Positions 7,893 to 10,178 of a stretch of DNA of 10,178 bases are shown one piece after another. Origin of the DNA: Chloroflexota bacterium (GTDB lineage Bacteria > Chloroflexota > Limnocylindria > Limnocylindrales > CSP1-4). The notes beneath the pieces were generated by a model that was not told the DNA's origin, searched no databases, and saw only the letters and a program-made list of their open reading frames with translations. Position 1 is the first letter of the stretch. Every line of letters starts with the position of its first letter. The stretch is taken from assembly GCA_021786915.1 (NCBI GenBank), contig JAJYMP010000693.1:1-10178 (forward strand), in the 5' to 3' direction. Made by a program: the position numbers and the translations under genes.

Positions 7893-8234
7893 ATGCACGA
7901 AGTGGGGATGGTGGCCGAGTTGGTCGATGCCGCGGTGGCGACCGCCGCCGGACGCCACGTTGCCGCTGTCCGGATCCGGTACGCGACCACGGTGCCGGAG
8001 GACGTCCTGCGCCAGGCGTTCGAGATGCTGACCGGGGACGGCCCGCTGGCGTCGGCGCTCCTCGAGGCGGAGCCGTTCGACGTCCGGCTGGCCTGCGCCT
8101 GCGGCTTCAACGGGGCGCTCGAGCACGACGATGTCATCGGGCCGGGACAGGCGGTCTGCCCGGCCTGCGGGGAGCTTCGGTCCTTCCCGCCCACGCCCGA
8201 GCTCGAGCTGGTCGAGGTCCGCTGCTCGCCCTGA
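7893..8234 (+). CDS. hypA: HypA, nickel metallochaperone for hydrogenase maturation
   Basis: A 113-residue HypA/HybF protein that delivers nickel to the hydrogenase large subunit, usually with HypB. It begins MHE, where His2 is the conserved nickel ligand. The zinc site is formed by cysteines in LACACGFNG (Cys68, Cys70) and CPACG (Cys89, Cys92). The first pair is spaced CxC rather than the usual CxxC, while the second pair is standard. The ATG at 7893 follows the protease stop with no gap, and GGGAGGG ends 4 nt upstream, so the start is well defined. It is the last gene of the operon. HypB, HypC, HypD, HypE and HypF are absent from the window, so maturation depends on genes elsewhere. The identity is secure; the effect of the CxC spacing on zinc binding is unknown. 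Confidence 0.92.
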   Translation: MHEVGMVAELVDAAVATAAGRHVAAVRIRYATTVPEDVLRQAFEMLTGDGPLASALLEAEPFDVRLACACGFNGALEHDDVIGPGQAVCPACGELRSFPPTPELELVEVRCSP

Positions 8235-8236
8235 CC

Positions 8237-8251
8237 GGCCGCCCAGCGGCC
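8237..8251 (+). terminator. Possible hairpin terminator at the end of the hox operon
   Basis: GGCCGC (8237-8242), loop CCA, GCGGCC (8246-8251) forms a perfect 6-bp stem 2 nt after the hypA stop codon. The position fits operon termination, but no T-run follows, so it is not a classical intrinsic terminator. Confidence 0.35.
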
Positions 8252-8442
8252 CGCCTCGTCGACTCCCGCCGCCTTCGCCTCACCGCCGGTTCGTCGGCCG
8301 GCCAGCAGCCCGCCGTCGGCGAAACGTTGCCGAGCCGCAACGCTGTTCTGCGAAATAGCCGTGCGCGGGGCCACGGAGGGCGGCACAATCCGACGCGCTC
8401 CCCGGCCCGGACCTCCAGGTGGGGAGAAAGCCCGGGGGCCGG

Positions 8443-8454
8443 CGATCGCGATCG
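8443..8454. repeat. Perfect 12-bp palindrome CGATCGCGATCG
   Basis: The palindrome sits about 100 bp upstream of the DUF2161 start and is extended on the right by another ATCG. It could be an operator. A chance origin is also plausible in this composition. Confidence 0.35.
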
Positions 8455-8478
8455 ATCGACGCATGGATGTGCCCCCAC

Positions 8479-8497
8479 GCGCCGCATTGCGCGGCGC
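8479..8497. repeat. Inverted repeat GCGCCGC / GCGGCGC
   Basis: A perfect 7-bp stem with a 5-nt loop (ATTGC), about 60 bp before the DUF2161 start. It has no T-run. It may affect the leader RNA, but no function can be assigned. Confidence 0.35.
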
Positions 8498-8557
8498 CGG
8501 CCCACGGCGCGCCGTGTCCGCCTGTCACGCGGTCCAGCGACATGGCAACGTAGCGCC

Positions 8558-9238
8558 ATGCCCAGAACCCGTCCTGCCCTGCCGCTCGAGGTGCAGCTCT
8601 ACCCTCCGGTCAAGGCGCTCCTGGAGGACCAGGGGTACGTGGTCAAGGCCGAGGTGGGCGGCTGCGATGTCGTTGCTGTCCGCGGGGACGAACCGCCGGT
8701 CATCGTCGAGCTCAAGCGGACCTTCGGGCTCGGCGTCGTCCTCCAGGGGATCGACCGGCTCGCGGTCACCGATGGCGTCTATCTCGCCGTGGGCGTCTGG
8801 CCGCCGAAGCTGGACGACGTGCGGCGGCTGCTGCGTCGGCTGGGGCTGGGGCTGATCGTGGTCAGCCACGGCGACGCGGCGGTGGTGCTCGACCCCGGTC
8901 CGTACCTGCCGCGCCGCAACCGGCACAGGGCGGCGCGCCTGCTCGGCGAGCACCAGCTTCGGGTGGGCGATCCGAACACGGGCGGCTCGACGCGCCGGCC
9001 GATCATGACCGCCTACCGCCAGGAGGCCGAGCGCTGCCTGCGTCACCTCGCGGCGGGGCCGGCGCACCTGCGCACGCTCCGCGCCGCGGGCGACGTCCCC
9101 AACGCGCCCTCGATCCTGCGCCGGGACGTCTACGGCTGGTTCGAGCGGGTGGACCGCGGCGTCTACGGCCTGACGCCCAAGGGCGAGCAGGTCGCCTCCG
9201 AGCGGGCCGCGGCAGAGCCGGGCAGCGCCTCGACCTGA
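8558..9238 (+). CDS. DUF2161 family protein, putative PDDEXK-type nuclease/phosphodiesterase
   Basis: A 226-residue protein matching the DUF2161 pattern. It opens with LEVQLYPPVKALLEDQGYVV (residues 10-29). A PDDEXK-like core follows, with GGCDVVAVRG (Asp37) and VIVELKRTF (Glu51-x-Lys53), then a hydrophobic segment VTDGVYLAVGV. These residues are the expected metal-binding and catalytic set of the fold. The C-terminal half (about 148-212) has RPIMTAYRQEAERCL and ends in a winged-helix-like stretch with WFERVDRGVYGLTPKGEQV. The biochemical role of the family is not established; a nucleic-acid-acting enzyme is an inference from the fold. The ATG at 8558 lacks a visible Shine-Dalgarno, and longer in-frame versions give Arg/Gly-rich sequence without family character. 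It is separated from hypA by 323 bp, so it is probably not part of the hox operon. Its stop lies 4 bp from that of the convergent small membrane-protein gene. Confidence 0.82.
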   Translation: MPRTRPALPLEVQLYPPVKALLEDQGYVVKAEVGGCDVVAVRGDEPPVIVELKRTFGLGVVLQGIDRLAVTDGVYLAVGVWPPKLDDVRRLLRRLGLGLIVVSHGDAAVVLDPGPYLPRRNRHRAARLLGEHQLRVGDPNTGGSTRRPIMTAYRQEAERCLRHLAAGPAHLRTLRAAGDVPNAPSILRRDVYGWFERVDRGVYGLTPKGEQVASERAAAEPGSAST

Positions 9239-9242
9239 CGGA

Positions 9243-9417
9243 CTACCCGGCTGGGCGGCTCAGGCAAGCGCAGGATCCGCCGATCCCGATCCAGAACGCG
9301 GGGCCGACGAGGCTGACGATGAGGGCGATCAGGACGAAGGCCTTGAGGTAGTCGCGCGTGGTGCCCGCAGCCTGGTCCGCCGGCTCGGTCGCGCCCGTCG
9401 CGTCGGCTCTCCGTCAT
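9243..9417 (-). pseudogene. Small single-pass membrane protein gene with an apparent +1 frameshift
   Basis: On the minus strand, one frame ending in TAG at 9245-9243 encodes DYLKAF, a hydrophobic span FVLIALIVSLVGPAFW, then IGIGGSCACLSRPAG. It contains no ATG, GTG or TTG between the last upstream stop (TGA just before codon CGG) and the hydrophobic segment. The neighbouring frame has an ATG at 9417-9415 encoding MTESRRDG. Joining the two by removing one G from a GGG run (plus-strand CCC 9394-9396) gives one protein of about 57 residues with a polar N-terminus, one membrane helix and a Cys-containing tail. About 51 of 56 codons in the membrane frame end in G or C, as in the real genes here, whereas codons of the first frame lose that bias after the junction. 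The stop is 4 bp from the DUF2161 stop. It could be a true frameshifted gene or a sequence error. The family is not recognised. Confidence 0.45.
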
Positions 9418-9425
9418 GTCCGGCA

Positions 9426-9510
9426 TGTCGTTCTGGGTCGCCTCTCGTGCTGGGTCCCCTCTCGTGCTGGGTCGCCTCTCGTGCTGGGTCGCCTCTCGTG
9501 CTGGGTCCCC
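9426..9510. repeat. Tandem repeat, five copies of a 17-bp unit
   Basis: The unit TCTCGTGCTGGGTCSCC is repeated head to tail at 9426-9442, 9443-9459, 9460-9476, 9477-9493 and 9494-9510. Copies 2-5 are identical except for G or C at position 15 (C, G, G, C in order). Copy 1 has two further changes (TGTCGTTC at its start). Because 17 is not a multiple of 3, the repeat cycles all frames and is unlikely to be coding. It lies directly upstream of the minus-strand membrane-protein ATG. There are no spacers, so it is not a CRISPR array. Confidence 0.95.
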
Positions 9511-9561
9511 TCCGGCGATCTCGCCCCGCCGCCCCGGCGGCTGCCGCGGCGTTGTTCGAAC

Positions 9562-9575
9562 CCGACGATCGTCGG
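9562..9575. repeat. Perfect 14-bp palindrome CCGACGATCGTCGG
   Basis: The two halves are exactly complementary with no spacer. A second inverted pair, AACCCG (9559-9564) and CGGGTT (9579-9584), brackets it. It is a candidate operator about 260 bp before the HTH gene; function unknown. Confidence 0.5.
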
Positions 9576-9696
9576 CGCCGGGTTATCGGGCAAGGGTCCC
9601 CTGGCCCTACGCGACGACACGTGAAGCCGCCGACGAAGCGACCCGGACCGCGGCAGCTGACCTCTCGGAACCGCACTCCCCGCCACCTCAGGTCCC

Positions 9697-9723
9697 CTCT
9701 TGGTACCACCGGCCTACCGAGAG
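9697..9723 (+). repeat. Hairpin CTCTTGGTA / TACCGAGAG in the HTH gene leader
   Basis: A 9-bp stem with one G-U pair and a 9-nt loop (CCACCGGCC), about 110 bp before the HTH start. It could be part of a structured leader RNA or a protein-binding inverted repeat. No T-run follows, so it is not a typical intrinsic terminator. Confidence 0.45.
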
Positions 9724-9833
9724 TACGGGTTGTCCAGAGGCCCCCGGACTCCGACACTCCATACAGCAAGGAGCCGGACTGAACCGAAGTGCCCTCATCG
9801 CAACAACCCGGCTCGGCATAAGGGAAGCAACCA

Positions 9834-10028
9834 ATGGCGCCCATGGCAATGCACGAACTCGGGCCGATGCTCACGGCGAGCGAAGTGGCCGAGATGCTCC
9901 ACCTCCACGTGAACACTGTGAAGCGGCTTGGCGATCGCGGCGAGCTCCCGTACTACCGCGTCTGCAAGCGGGGCGACCGGCGCTTCCGGCTCGAGGACGT
10001 GATGCAATTCCTCGCCCGGAACCGCTGA
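9834..10028 (+). CDS. Small excisionase/BldC-like helix-turn-helix DNA-binding protein
   Basis: A 64-residue protein made almost entirely of a MerR-like HTH_17 domain. LTASEVAEMLHLHVNTVKRL (residues 13-32) is the helix-turn-helix, followed by the wing GDRGELPYYRV and RGDRRFRLEDVMQFLARN. This is the usual form of small excisionase/BldC-like proteins in Actinobacteria and Chloroflexota. It should bind DNA as a transcription regulator or recombination directionality factor. No integrase or phage gene is in the window, so a regulatory role is more likely. Three in-frame ATGs occur at 9834, 9843 and 9849; the first is chosen because GGGAAG lies about 6 nt upstream. It is preceded by a long structured leader and no co-transcribed gene follows in the window. 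The family call is sound; the target is unknown. Confidence 0.87.
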   Translation: MAPMAMHELGPMLTASEVAEMLHLHVNTVKRLGDRGELPYYRVCKRGDRRFRLEDVMQFLARNR

Positions 10029-10036
10029 GGCCGGAG

Positions 10037-10177
10037 TCAGGCGGAGAACAGCCGGCGAGGCAGCCCCAGCCGGCGCCGCCGAGTCGCCGCAGACTCGTAT
10101 CCCCGGTCGGCGAGCGTGGCTCGCTGCGCGAATCCGGCTCCGGGCGCGTTGCCCACGCTCGACGGGTCGGGATCCGA
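10037..10177 (-). CDS. Possible 3' end of a gene entering from the right edge
   Basis: One minus-strand frame is open from the right edge to a TGA at 10039-10037 and encodes 46 residues. They include GFAQRATLADRGYESAATRR and the ending RRLGLPRRLFSA. Most codons end in G or C (about 83%), but another minus frame is nearly as biased, so the support is modest. The stop would lie 8 bp from the stop of the HTH gene, a normal convergent spacing. No family is recognised. It could instead be non-coding sequence. Confidence 0.3.
   Translation of the reverse strand, partial: SDPDPSSVGNAPGAGFAQRATLADRGYESAATRRRRLGLPRRLFSA
10080..10097. repeat. Inverted repeat CGAGTC / GACTCG downstream of the HTH gene
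   Basis: A perfect 6-bp stem with a 6-nt loop (GCCGCA), about 50 bp after the HTH stop codon. It might help end transcription of the HTH gene but lacks a T-run and may be chance. Confidence 0.25.
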
Positions 10178-10178
10178 G

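Larger units (their letters stand above)
8235..8557. other. Gene-free region between hypA and the DUF2161 gene
   Basis: About 323 bp without a credible gene. It contains a hairpin just after hypA (8237-8251), a GATCG-rich palindrome (8443-8454) and a second hairpin (8479-8497). I looked for known riboswitch, 4.5S RNA and RNase P signatures and found none that hold. The promoter of the DUF2161 gene presumably lies here, but no -35/-10 pair is convincing. Confidence 0.4.
9511..9833. other. Gene-free, hairpin-rich leader region upstream of the HTH gene
   Basis: Together with the 17-bp repeat, more than 400 bp lie between the small membrane-protein ATG and the HTH gene without a credible gene; open frames crossing it mainly translate the repeat. 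The region holds a 14-bp palindrome (9562-9575), a 9-bp hairpin (9697-9723) and a repeated CCGGACT (9744-9750 and 9775-9781). From about 9720 onward the sequence is less GC-rich than its surroundings, consistent with a promoter and leader for the HTH gene. No tRNA is present, although TTCGAAC near 9555 resembles a T-loop. Confidence 0.45.

Noticed and set aside
8340..8450. Riboswitch or small structural RNA upstream of the DUF2161 gene
   Set aside because: The stretch with GTGGGGAGAAAGC looked suggestive, but conserved cores of the cobalamin, TPP, 4.5S and RNase P classes are not present.
9426..9510. CRISPR array
   Set aside because: The 17-bp units abut with no spacers, and there are no cas genes.
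9541..9600. tRNA gene suggested by TTCGAAC
   Set aside because: The bases around the loop do not form a T-stem, and no D-arm, anticodon arm or acceptor stem fits on either strand.
9329..9916. A 195-residue minus-strand open frame with repeated Ser-Thr-Arg-Gly-Asp and Gln-His-Glu-Arg segments
   Set aside because: The repeats are the 17-bp tandem unit read in rotating frames; flanking codon usage is not gene-like.
9834..10028. Prophage or integrative element based on the excisionase-like protein
   Set aside because: No integrase, attachment-site duplication or phage gene is visible; small HTH_17 proteins are common chromosomal regulators.

Overview
The window is very GC-rich, with third codon positions almost always G or C and frequent GTG starts, and it is dominated by one operon. 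That operon (2387-8234, + strand) encodes a complete bidirectional, NAD-linked [NiFe]-hydrogenase of the group 3d (Hox) type. The gene order is hoxE, hoxF, hoxU, hoxY, hoxH, a HoxW-type maturation endopeptidase and hypA. Base composition, a likely DUF2231-Rieske protein at the left edge, a DUF2161 protein and a small BldC/excisionase-like HTH protein suggest a high-GC Chloroflexota (for example the Limnocylindria/Ellin6529 type) or an actinobacterial relative. This placement is an inference from gene content; no marker gene for taxonomy is present.

Layout. Positions 2-445 hold the 3' end of a membrane-anchored Rieske [2Fe-2S] protein that enters from the left. Converging on it is a DegT/StrS-like PLP enzyme on the minus strand (460-1554). 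A small J-domain protein (1727-2068) is divergent from that enzyme. A gene-free stretch of about 320 bp, presumably the hox promoter region, leads into the hox operon. The operon genes are joined by 4-nt overlaps or gaps of 0-14 nt, and most have clear Shine-Dalgarno sequences. After hypA lie about 320 bp without a gene, then a DUF2161 PDDEXK-like protein (8558-9238). Beyond that is a short, probably frameshifted membrane-protein gene on the minus strand (9243-9417), a 17-bp tandem repeat (9426-9510), a hairpin-rich leader, a 64-residue HTH protein (9834-10028), and possibly the 3' end of another minus-strand gene at the right edge.

How the genes work together. HoxH (NiFe site) and HoxY (proximal FeS cluster) form the hydrogenase module. 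HoxU, HoxF and HoxE form the FeS/FMN diaphorase that exchanges electrons with NAD(H). HypA supplies nickel. The HoxW-type protease removes the C-terminal tail of HoxH, which is still visible in the gene after the DPCLSCSTH motif. The other Hyp factors (HypB-F) are not in the window and must be encoded elsewhere.

The operon is a known system. The less expected items are the low-complexity N-terminal extension of the HoxW-type protease, a CxC in place of the first CxxC of HypA, the frame switch in the small membrane-protein gene, and the 17-bp tandem repeat next to it.
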